Of a stretch of 9,033 bases of DNA, positions 1-5,871 are shown piece by piece. The notes beneath the pieces were generated by a model. The model did no database searches. It was given only the letters and a program-made list of their open reading frames with translations, and had not been told where the DNA came from. Positions within the stretch are counted from its first letter, which is position 1. Every line of letters begins with the position of its first letter. Source of the DNA: Candidatus Methanogaster sp. UBA203. Lineage in GTDB: Archaea; Halobacteriota; Methanosarcinia; Methanosarcinales; Methanogasteraceae. Where the stretch lies: assembly GCA_002503595.1 (NCBI GenBank), contig DASC01000013.1, forward strand, positions 1 through 9,033. Reading direction: 5' to 3'. The position numbers were made by a program, and so were the translations under genes.

Positions 1-4
1 AATT

Positions 5-141
5 CCAGTGAAATCACTATATCCTTAAATTTTTACCGCAGAGCACGCGGAGAGCGCTGAGGCATGAGGAAACCCAGCGAGGATTGAAACGGTCTTTAAA
101 ACTCTGCGCCCTCTGCGATCTCCGCGGTGATAAATCACTGG
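5..141 (-). repeat. Dispersed structured repeat element, copy 1
   Basis: This segment is bounded by short terminal inverted repeats, CCAGTGA at 5-11 and TCACTGG at 135-141. Inside it is a long imperfect inverted repeat: 35-61 (ACCGCAGAG...) pairs with 102-128, with about 21 of 27 positions complementary, so it could form a large hairpin. Its reverse complement aligns with 1983-2139. Both copies begin with (C/A)AGTGATTTA-CACCGCGGA, share GGGCGCAGAGTTT and AATCCTC, and end with CTCTGCGGTAA followed by GTGATTTCACT. The strand given is relative to copy 2. No coding potential is seen. A non-autonomous mobile element or an intergenic structural repeat would both fit, and target-site duplications cannot be defined from two copies. 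Confidence 0.75.
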
Positions 142-230
142 ATTTTTAGACAGTGCCCACTTTCATATACACAAGAGCAGTGTTTTTACAGGGTTGGCTG
201 ACACCAGAGGACATTGTTAAGTCATCTGAA

Positions 231-345
231 AAATATTTATAGCTTACAAAGATAAAAAAATCGGATGTATCAGTTACACACAATTTTCCCGCCCCGAAAA
301 AGATCATTAAAAATACAGGTGCGGGAATTTGCCCTACCAAAAGAC
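231..345 (+). promoter_or_regulatory. Putative promoter and structured leader of crcB
   Basis: A TATA-like ATTTATAG at about 235-242 is preceded by an A-rich BRE-like stretch and would place transcription start near 266, leaving a leader of roughly 100 nt before crcB. Within the leader, TTCCCGC (286-292) and GCGGGAA (321-327) form a perfect 7-bp stem closing a 28-nt loop. I do not see the conserved elements of the known fluoride (crcB) riboswitch. An alternative TATA, TTAAAAATA near 307-315, lies in the hairpin loop and would give a short leader instead. Both readings are inferences. Confidence 0.35.
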
Positions 346-363
346 TGAAAACGGAGAAAATCG

Positions 364-759
364 ATGTCAAAGCTTTTATTCATCGCTATTGGGGGTGCCA
401 TCGGTGCTCTACTTAGATATGCCCTATCAGGTGTGGCTTACAAATATATAGGCAGTGGTTTTCCATGGGGCACCTTATGCGTAAATCTCCTCGGTGCTTT
501 TGCGATCGGCATTCTCTGGGGATTATCTGAAAAAACTACCATCTCTTCCGATTTCCGAACGTTTGCGTTTATCGGAATCCTTGGCTCGTTCACAACGTTT
601 TCAACTTATGGTCTGGAGACCTTCAACTTGTTTCGCGATGGTGAAATTAAACTCGCATTGTCGAATGTTTTGATCACCAATGTTTTGGGCATCGCATTAG
701 TTCTATCTGGCTTTATCGCTTCGAAATATTTAATGATCTTTATAGACAGGAGGTTGTGA
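364..759 (+). CDS. crcB: Fluoride ion channel/exporter CrcB (Fluc family)
   Basis: The 131-residue protein matches the usual Fluc length and four-helix layout. It is expected to work as an antiparallel dimer in the cytoplasmic membrane that passively exports fluoride and so prevents enzyme poisoning. Family motifs are in order: GGAIGALLRY (10-19), the pore Asn in GTLCVNLLG (N41), GILGSFTTFSTYGLE (71-85), which carries the central Na+-site and Phe-box region, and N106 in helix 4. The second Phe-box position appears as Tyr (TTFSTY), a conservative change. The ATG at 364 has a GGAG Shine-Dalgarno at 353-356. The gene is followed 4 nt later by a DUF190 gene whose Shine-Dalgarno lies inside the crcB 3' end, so the two form an operon. 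Confidence 0.95.
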   Translation: MSKLLFIAIGGAIGALLRYALSGVAYKYIGSGFPWGTLCVNLLGAFAIGILWGLSEKTTISSDFRTFAFIGILGSFTTFSTYGLETFNLFRDGEIKLALSNVLITNVLGIALVLSGFIASKYLMIFIDRRL

Positions 760-763
760 TACA

Positions 764-1111
764 ATGAAATTGCCTGAAGAAGGACTGTTATTAAGAATTT
801 TCATTGGAGAGGCGGATCGCTACAAGGGAAAACCGCTCTATGAACAGATCGTACTTACTGCGAGAGGGTTACATCTTGCCGGAGCAACCGTTACCCGGGG
901 AATAATGGGTTTTGGAGCAGCGAGTCGGGTACATACGGCAAAGCTGCTGCGCCTTTCCGAAGATTTGCCTGTTGTTGTTGAACTGGTCGACACGGAAGAA
1001 AATCTCAACAAACTGCTGCCGTTTCTCGATGAAGTCGTAAGCGATGGTTTGATTACACTGGAAAAGGTGCGAGTTATCAGATATAGGCATAGCAATAAGG
1101 ATAAGATGTAG
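764..1111 (+). CDS. DUF190 family protein, CrcB partner
   Basis: This 115-residue soluble protein matches the DUF190 family. The family signature runs through residues 35-82: GLHLAGATVTRGIMGFG, then a basic/hydrophobic stretch and LPVVVELVDTEENL. The family has a PII-like ferredoxin fold and is repeatedly encoded next to crcB. A regulatory or accessory role in fluoride tolerance is the usual inference, but its biochemistry is not established. A strong AGGAGG at 748-753, within the last codons of crcB, precedes the ATG at 764, and only 4 nt separate the genes, so co-expression is very likely. Length is typical for the family and there is no sign of damage. Confidence 0.9.
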   Translation: MKLPEEGLLLRIFIGEADRYKGKPLYEQIVLTARGLHLAGATVTRGIMGFGAASRVHTAKLLRLSEDLPVVVELVDTEENLNKLLPFLDEVVSDGLITLEKVRVIRYRHSNKDKM

Positions 1112-1287
1112 GCGACTCTCCGATTCCTTCCGGCGGTTGGAACAATGATGCACGCAACAGTTTCTCGTTTCGATAACCCGGAAACGGGATTCTGATCCGA
1201 AAGAATGGTTGAATAAAAGATGGGAGCGCGGGAGGGCGAACCGGTAGTGCAAGTTACGCTTCAGAAGACATTTTGGGTTGGAAGAGC
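1112..1287. other. Intergenic stretch with possible antitoxin debris
   Basis: No convincing gene is seen between the DUF190 gene and the RelE remnant. One reading frame at about 1192-1244 gives SDPKEWLNKRWERGRANR before a stop. This could be the tail of a lost antitoxin gene, but it has no start codon in frame and is not recognisable as a family. A small hairpin-capable palindrome, CGTTTC...GAAACG, occurs around 1167-1187. Confidence 0.3.
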
Positions 1288-1466
1288 ATGTATGACTATG
1301 CCCTCCAAAAGACCGTGGAACAGATATTTTTCAAACTTGCAGCAAAGAATCGGGAACAGTTGGAACGAATCCACAATAAGATCAAAGAAGCTCGATCCTA
1401 CAAGACTGGAAAACCAGAATCCGGGGTGTGCAGGGACGAGGTCGCTATAGGATAGTTTTTGGGATA
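1288..1466 (+). pseudogene. Frameshifted RelE/ParE-type toxin remnant
   Basis: From the ATG at 1288 the reading frame gives MYDYALQKTVEQIFFKLAAK followed by NREQLERIHNKIKEARS. This resembles the N-terminal helical hairpin of archaeal RelE-type mRNA-interferase toxins. That frame stops at 1455 after non-homologous residues. A different frame from 1434 reads GRGRYRIVFGI, which matches the family's central beta-strand motif (V-G-x-Y-R-I-V-F). The two halves are therefore one gene broken by a frameshift near 1438-1444, possibly a 4-nt slip in a GGTC repeat. The segment between the halves also looks shorter than in intact relatives, and the C-terminal strand cannot be identified before the gene runs into ruvC on the other strand. 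No intact antitoxin is adjacent. I judge it inactive. Confidence 0.6.
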
Positions 1467-1484
1467 CGCCGGTTTTACCGCGCG

Positions 1485-1943
1485 TTACCGGATATGTGCA
1501 TGACATACCGCGGCTGCGAGCGCATCAGCGGCATCGGCAGACATTTTTTCGTCGATTCCAAGTAGCATCCCGACCATCTTCTGCATCTGCTTCTTGTCAG
1601 CCCTCCCTGATCCTGTCACCGCCTGCTTGATCTGGTTCGGCGTGTATTCGAAGACCTCGATTGCGCATTCGGCTGCCGCGAGCAGGACAACCCCGCGTGC
1701 GTGGCTCACCTCGATTGCAGATGATACATTTCTGGAGAAGAAGAGCCGCTCGATCGAAAGTTCATCTGGCTTATGTGTGTCCAGAATCTCTTTTACCTCA
1801 TGAAATATCGTCTGGACGCGGATATGGAGCCGCGCGTCTGTTGGTGTTGTGATCATGCCGTACCTGACGCAGCGGATACCATCCGCATCGTCGATTATGC
1901 CAAAGCCAGTCTTTGCAAGTCCGGGATCGATTCCGATGATCAT
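1485..1943 (-). CDS. ruvC: Holliday junction resolvase RuvC
   Basis: The 152-residue product is a full-length RuvC, slightly shorter than the E. coli protein. RuvC is a dimeric RNase H-fold endonuclease that cuts four-way junctions symmetrically. All four metal-binding acidic residues are visible in context: D6 in GIDPG, E65 in SIERLFF, D137 and D140 in SADAADALAAAVCH. VTGSGRADKKQM (109-120) corresponds to the conserved basic loop and helix that contact the junction. I chose the ATG at 1943 because it gives the standard MIIGIDPG start. A GTG at 1973 would add ten residues. No clear Shine-Dalgarno is seen for either. It stands alone: ruvA and ruvB are not nearby. Archaea normally use Hjc for this step, so a bacterial-type RuvC is unusual and may be an ancient transfer. 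Confidence 0.93.
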   Translation of the reverse strand: MIIGIDPGLAKTGFGIIDDADGIRCVRYGMITTPTDARLHIRVQTIFHEVKEILDTHKPDELSIERLFFSRNVSSAIEVSHARGVVLLAAAECAIEVFEYTPNQIKQAVTGSGRADKKQMQKMVGMLLGIDEKMSADAADALAAAVCHAHIR

Positions 1944-1982
1944 GTCAGCACCGTATCCCAAAATTTCTGGCACTGTCTGAAA

Positions 1983-2139
1983 TCAAGTGATTTAGCACCG
2001 CGGAGGGCGCAGAGTTTCGAGACCGCGGGAATCCTCTGCGTGGCTCTGCGACTGCCTTCGGCGATACTTCGTATTCTGCGGTAACGGCTCTGCCGTCGAC
2101 GCTTGCGTTAAAATCTGATGGCATGGTGATTTCACTTGA
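1983..2139 (+). repeat. Dispersed structured repeat element, copy 2
   Basis: The element has perfect 8-bp terminal inverted repeats, TCAAGTGA at 1983-1990 and TCACTTGA at 2132-2139. Its interior is GC-rich with CCGCGGAGGGCGCAGAG on the left and CTCTGCG/TTCTGCGG blocks on the right. It aligns along most of its length with the reverse complement of 5-141, with internal indels, so the two copies are in opposite orientation. It fills the gap between the ruvC 5' end and the end of the retropepsin-like gene, and is flanked by A-rich sequence on both sides. There is no open reading frame of interest. Confidence 0.75.
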
Positions 2140-2161
2140 AAAAGCGACAATGTCAAAGTTC

Positions 2162-2608
2162 TCAACCCAAATACGCCTCATCTGATTTAATATCAAAATA
2201 GACCGGAAATTTATCCAATAAGTCTTTAAATCCAAGAATTAACGGAACACCATCATCAAATGCGCAATATGCATAAAATCTGATCTCTTTTGTACAATTC
2301 AACTCCTCATCAAACAACCTTCCTTTGACAATACCCACTGTCACAGGAAGACTGCACTCTTTCTTTGGAATGATTCCCTGAACTCTATGATCTGCTTTCT
2401 CTTCCACATCAATTCCTTTCCAGATATATTCCGGAATGACCGACGTATGTGCACCGGTATCGAGTATAGCCTCATACGGCTTACCCCATCCTGACTTTGT
2501 CTTAAACTGGATCAGAATTGATAGCCTTATCAGTGTCCCGTAGTTTAATTTCAGATCAAGTTCCGGGTCTACCAGTTTCTTTATCCTGATTCGTAACTTA
2601 GTAGACAT
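2162..2608 (-). CDS. Retropepsin-like aspartic protease family protein
   Basis: The 148-residue protein carries a single-lobe retroviral-type aspartic protease domain. The active-site motif AILDTGAHTSVIP (47-59) has the catalytic Asp at D50. The partner motif near the C-terminus is LILGFKDLLDKF (123-134), equivalent to the hydrophobic-hydrophobic-Gly segment of this fold. Such enzymes act as homodimers, each chain giving one Asp. There is no signal peptide, so it is probably cytosolic, and its substrate is unknown. The ATG at 2608 and a GTG at 2617 are both possible starts, neither with a strong Shine-Dalgarno. With either, the gene overlaps the end of the upstream DUF5678 gene, which implies translational coupling. 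Its composition is AT-richer than the large genes upstream. Confidence 0.75.
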   Translation of the reverse strand: MSTKLRIRIKKLVDPELDLKLNYGTLIRLSILIQFKTKSGWGKPYEAILDTGAHTSVIPEYIWKGIDVEEKADHRVQGIIPKKECSLPVTVGIVKGRLFDEELNCTKEIRFYAYCAFDDGVPLILGFKDLLDKFPVYFDIKSDEAYLG

Positions 2609-2828
2609 GCGTACCACTTTCTACGAAGATCACAGGAATCTCCTCCCTCTTCTTACCTGCAATTCTCGATGCTTTCTCCTCAACGTACTCTATACTCTCG
2701 CCTGCCACAACAACCTCTCTGTTTACGATTGCGACCCAGAGATCCCTAAATTTTAACTGCAGATCTTTGTAATTATCAAGACCCCATTTCATATCATCCA
2801 TGAATGCTTTCTCAATTTCCATCCTCAT
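2598..2828 (-). CDS. DUF5678-like small protein
   Basis: This 76-residue protein has a helical N-terminus (1-30) followed by WVAIVNREVVVAGES (31-45), a helix rich in Glu and Lys, and a final strand IPVIFVES (64-71). That arrangement resembles DUF5678, a small alpha/beta domain found in archaea and some bacteria, whose function is unknown. The gene overlaps the downstream retropepsin-like gene by 11 nt (or 20 nt if that gene starts at its GTG), suggesting the two products work together, perhaps as modulator and protease. Starts at 2831 (GTG), 2828 (ATG) and 2822 (ATG) are all in frame. I chose 2828 because a TATA box about 30 nt upstream predicts a leaderless transcript starting there. Confidence 0.65.
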   Translation of the reverse strand: MRMEIEKAFMDDMKWGLDNYKDLQLKFRDLWVAIVNREVVVAGESIEYVEEKASRIAGKKREEIPVIFVESGTHVY

Positions 2829-2854
2829 CACCAGTTATCACTTGCTGCCATCTG

Positions 2855-2863
2855 TTAAATATT
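2855..2863 (-). promoter_or_regulatory. TATA box for the DUF5678-retropepsin pair
   Basis: On the minus strand AATATTTAA is preceded by the purine-rich BRE-like GAGACAAAC. Its centre lies 27-31 nt from the candidate starts at 2831 and 2828, the spacing expected for archaeal initiation, so the transcript would be nearly or fully leaderless. It gives this pair its own promoter, downstream of the 652-residue gene on the same strand. Confidence 0.45.
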
Positions 2864-2896
2864 GTTTGTCTCTTTTCGCGACATCAGGTCCTCTGA

Positions 2897-4855
2897 TCAC
2901 GACAGCAGCACCACGTCCCCGAACTCCTCTTCCCTCGAATCCGCGGTGAATGCCATGAATGCGAGCACGCACCAGAGCACAGCGCAGGCAAAGAGAATGA
3001 CGTATCCGATCATCAGCGTCAGGAACTGACCCAGCAGGAAGAGCCACTGGTTCCGGAGTTCCTCCGCACGAAGCGCGCTCTCATCAGAGAGTTCAAACTC
3101 GCCTGCTGCCAGGTACTCCTCTGCGGAGGTCTCTGTCTCGTTTATCGCAAACTTGTACCGGTACGATGTCGAATCGTAAACGAACGGATTGACCAGCACA
3201 ACGCAATCGCCCCACCGGTACAGATCATCGGATGCACGCCTGATCGCATCCTCTGCGTTCACATAATGGTCGTTTGCGCTCTCGATCCGCTGGTTGTACG
3301 ATGAGATCGACCCTTCTGCCATATTGCTTGCCTTTTTGCTTCTTCCGGGATCGTTTAGCAGTTCATAAGCGGTTGCGCTGTGCCTGTACGCGATGATCCT
3401 TGTGCGATCATCCTCTGCATCCAGAGCCATCTTCTCGAAGTATGCAGACTCCCCCGTAAGTGTGCTCTTCAGGAATTTGTTCGAGGCGGTGTAGATGTCG
3501 GTCTGTGCTTGCGTCTTCGCACTCCGGTACATCGTCGCAACAGCAATCCTTGCGACGAGGAGGTCGTCCAGCGCATCCTCATGATCGCCCCCATCCACAT
3601 CCTCGACAGCACGGTCCATCGCATCGAGAAACGTGACCGAACACTGTGCGATGGTCGTAACCGATGCCCAAGACTCTGCGCTGCCTGCACCACTCGACGA
3701 GAGCATATTAAACGTCTCGCCCGCGATCTTCGAGATCTCCGGATTTCCAGATGCTTTCATGGTGGCAAGCGCGCTCTTCGTCCCCTCGATATCGATCGGC
3801 ATCGCGGTCGCCTTCAAGGTGATTGTCTCGTTCCCTACACTGTGGGAGAGGAAGTACTGCCATGTGTATATCCTTCCAACGATCGTCTCTCCCCGGAACC
3901 GGAGCGTGAACGTGAGCGGAACCGTTTTTCCTTTCTGTATGATCGAGGCTGGTAGATTGACAGCCATCCAGTCATCCTTCCCATCCGCGACCGTAGTCTT
4001 CTCACGCTGGATCTTGACAGCGGTGATATCCTTGTATCCGAGTGTCTCGCTAAGCGATATCTCTAGAGGTACGGATTTCAGCACATCGACCCGCCCGAAG
4101 TTGGGATCATAAGAAGACATCTCGAACTTGACCGCGTGCTCGACCGTCACCGTAACCGTGATCGTCTGCAATCCTGCTTTCCCTGCATCGATCCGCAGTT
4201 TGCCCTCGTGCGTGCCCTCCGGCGCTGTTACCGGTATGGTGATCGTTAAGTTAGCTGTGCCAGAGCTTTTATTCAAAATCTGGGTGGGATAATCCACCTT
4301 AAACGTCATCCCAGCCCCGGGAGTGCCATAAGCAGCAACGCTTTTCACAGTCATCGCCATGTCGCCATCGTTTATGATCTCAAACTTCTTCACGACCTTA
4401 AAACCAGTCGCTTCCATCTCTTTTCGTGGTTTGTTAAAGATGACCGGGTCTTTTATGTTGATGTTTGAGAGCGGTGCAAGATGCGCAGGAGCCTGACGGT
4501 CGACATTGATGGTGATGGTTGCGGTGCTATCGCCAAAGTAGGTGGTCGTACTGTATACGCCCTTGCTAACGATTTTTGTGATATGTACCTCGATCTGGAC
4601 CGTCTTTGACTCGTTGCCTGATAGGGACATGGGATACTTATCCAGTGCTCTTAGAGTGATGCCTTCTCCCGGTGATGGGAGCGAAGGGGATTGCACATTT
4701 ATAGACTCGCTCCCGGTATTCTTCAGAGTGAGCGTCACAGTCTTTGTCCCCTCCAGATCTTTGATCTTACAGTAACCGTCTGTTATGGTCAGACTCGCCT
4801 GCACAGTCCCTATGAGCATGAAAAATACCAGGAATAACAGTACAACCTTCCTCAT
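2897..4855 (-). CDS. Large secreted, C-terminally anchored membrane protein with beta-sandwich and helical domains
   Basis: I do not recognise a named family. The 652-residue protein has a signal peptide (1-20, cleavage after VQA). Two or three immunoglobulin-like beta-sandwich regions follow, at about 21-118, 125-240 and 241-355, rich in alternating Thr/Val/Ile strands such as TITVTVTV and in phrases like LKNTGSE typical of NEW3/CARDB-like domains. Next comes a helical region (about 370-600), then a long hydrophobic anchor (602-636) and a short acidic tail, TADSREEEFGDVVLLS. Topology is therefore a large outside portion with a cytoplasmic tail of about 16 residues. Its helical part (424-500) aligns with residues 103-180 of the upstream gene product. 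The ATG overlaps the upstream stop as ATGA, so translation is coupled. The divergent FtsZ-like gene suggests an envelope partner of a cytoskeletal protein. Confidence 0.85.
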   Translation of the reverse strand: MRKVVLLFLVFFMLIGTVQASLTITDGYCKIKDLEGTKTVTLTLKNTGSESINVQSPSLPSPGEGITLRALDKYPMSLSGNESKTVQIEVHITKIVSKGVYSTTTYFGDSTATITINVDRQAPAHLAPLSNINIKDPVIFNKPRKEMEATGFKVVKKFEIINDGDMAMTVKSVAAYGTPGAGMTFKVDYPTQILNKSSGTANLTITIPVTAPEGTHEGKLRIDAGKAGLQTITVTVTVEHAVKFEMSSYDPNFGRVDVLKSVPLEISLSETLGYKDITAVKIQREKTTVADGKDDWMAVNLPASIIQKGKTVPLTFTLRFRGETIVGRIYTWQYFLSHSVGNETITLKATAMPIDIEGTKSALATMKASGNPEISKIAGETFNMLSSSGAGSAESWASVTTIAQCSVTFLDAMDRAVEDVDGGDHEDALDDLLVARIAVATMYRSAKTQAQTDIYTASNKFLKSTLTGESAYFEKMALDAEDDRTRIIAYRHSATAYELLNDPGRSKKASNMAEGSISSYNQRIESANDHYVNAEDAIRRASDDLYRWGDCVVLVNPFVYDSTSYRYKFAINETETSAEEYLAAGEFELSDESALRAEELRNQWLFLLGQFLTLMIGYVILFACAVLWCVLAFMAFTADSREEEFGDVVLLS

Positions 4856-5820
4856 TGTATCACCTCGTCCCCGAGCAGCGTATCATCGACAGCATGAGTC
4901 CATTTAAACATCAGACTGAGCACACAGACCAGTACCACGATAAAGAATACCACAAAGACAGAAGCGTATTTCAGGAAGAGATCGACGAGTTCTGCATGGA
5001 TCTGATCGATCTCGAGGAGTTGCTCATCGATCTGCACGGCTCTTTCGTCCCCGTGCTTCAGATACAACTCATAAACCGTTGTCAGTTCCCTTTTTGCAGT
5101 TCGTGCTGAGAGGATTCCGGTTGCAACAGCTACCGGGTTACTGGTGTGATTGAATCCGTACGACGCCTGCTCAAATTTCGCCTCACCGATCTGCGACGAC
5201 GTATTCACAATCTCCATATCAAACTGGTACTCGGATTTCAGTTTCTTGACCTTCAGGTCGATATAGGTCGTCTTTGTGATATCCTCTGCCTCCCTGTATG
5301 CGGTGAGCGCGTGGCTCAAATAATCGATCATTATGCGCGTATCGATCTCGGTCTCAGCCAGCGCCTCAAAGTACTCCCCCTGATCAGCAAAGAAGTGCGA
5401 CAGTGCGGTCTTCGGATAGCTTGTGATAAAGTTATCTTTCGCCTGCGCATACCCTTCGAGTGAGCTTATATCGGATTTTAACCGGGTAGCATCGCTAAGC
5501 GCTGTCTTATGCGACTGGGGATCACCCTTCGATGCAAGATCATTGATGCCGTTAAATTTCTTGAGAATGCCGTTGTTGCCTGCCGCGATATTCACCCACT
5601 CCCTGGTATTTCCGGTGATCTGGTCCGAAGGCAGGGTCTGGAGTGTGATCAGGATCTGCCTGTGCATGAGACCTAGTTCCTGATATCGCGCAAGAACCGG
5701 CAACTTGATCTCGCTTACCTGCTCCACGAGTTCCCGCTTTATAGCGTCATCCCCGAGAGCCGGCATCGCAAGTGATGAGAGGATCAGGATTGCCGTAACC
5801 AGATGGATCACTCGAACCAT
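4852..5820 (-). CDS. Secreted helical protein with C-terminal membrane anchor
   Basis: No family is recognised. The 322-residue protein begins with a signal peptide (1-23, cleavage after ALG). A largely alpha-helical outside domain (24-280) follows and ends in a probable coiled segment rich in Glu, Asp, Leu and Ile (255-280). A single transmembrane helix (284-305) leads to a 17-residue tail ending DDTLLGDEVIQ. Residues 103-180 resemble the helical region of the 652-residue neighbour: both contain H-x-x-A-L-x-D, then YFE, then A-x(3)-AY at nearly equal spacing. The ATG at 5820 is 51 nt from the start of the divergent FtsZ-like gene and sits about 26 nt from a shared TATA element, predicting a leaderless mRNA. 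The last codon and stop overlap the next start by 4 nt. It is inferred to be one of two envelope subunits of an FtsZ-like system. Confidence 0.85.
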   Translation of the reverse strand: MVRVIHLVTAILILSSLAMPALGDDAIKRELVEQVSEIKLPVLARYQELGLMHRQILITLQTLPSDQITGNTREWVNIAAGNNGILKKFNGINDLASKGDPQSHKTALSDATRLKSDISSLEGYAQAKDNFITSYPKTALSHFFADQGEYFEALAETEIDTRIMIDYLSHALTAYREAEDITKTTYIDLKVKKLKSEYQFDMEIVNTSSQIGEAKFEQASYGFNHTSNPVAVATGILSARTAKRELTTVYELYLKHGDERAVQIDEQLLEIDQIHAELVDLFLKYASVFVVFFIVVLVCVLSLMFKWTHAVDDTLLGDEVIQ

Positions 5821-5841
5821 AATACATTAACCACGAAAAAT

Positions 5842-5849
5842 CATATATG
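5842..5849. promoter_or_regulatory. Palindromic TATA element shared by divergent genes
   Basis: CATATATG is its own reverse complement and is centred at 5845.5, almost midway between the two divergent start codons. Its centre lies 25.5 nt from the A of the minus-strand ATG (5820) and 26.5 nt from the A of the plus-strand ATG (5872), which is the archaeal TATA-to-start-site distance. The plus direction has a good BRE-like CGAAAAAT just upstream; the minus direction has a weaker CCGCAATG. One element may thus direct leaderless transcription both ways. Confidence 0.5.
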
Positions 5850-5871
5850 CATTGCGGTTGATCTGTTGTGT

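Noticed and set aside
81..90. GGATTGAAAC resembles the 3' end of many CRISPR repeats
   Set aside because: It occurs once and is not followed by regularly spaced copies; it sits inside the dispersed repeat element.
146..370. Minus-strand frame of 74 codons upstream of crcB
   Set aside because: It has no domain, overlaps the crcB promoter and start, and shows no ribosome-binding site.
1220..1450. Plus-strand frame of 76 codons overlapping the RelE remnant
   Set aside because: The overlapping frame carries the recognisable RelE-like residues; this one is a shadow with no homology that I can see.
1261..1506. Minus-strand frame of 81 codons after ruvC
   Set aside because: It is antisense to the RelE remnant, overlaps the ruvC end and has no family features.
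3380..3955. Plus-strand frame of 191 codons inside the large membrane protein gene
   Set aside because: It is antisense to a gene with clear signal peptide, domains and anchor; its Cys/Arg-rich content is typical of a shadow frame.
5803..5871. N-terminal extension of the FtsZ-like protein from an upstream ATG
   Set aside because: It would overlap the divergent gene, place 23 unrelated residues before the T1 loop and run through the shared TATA element.
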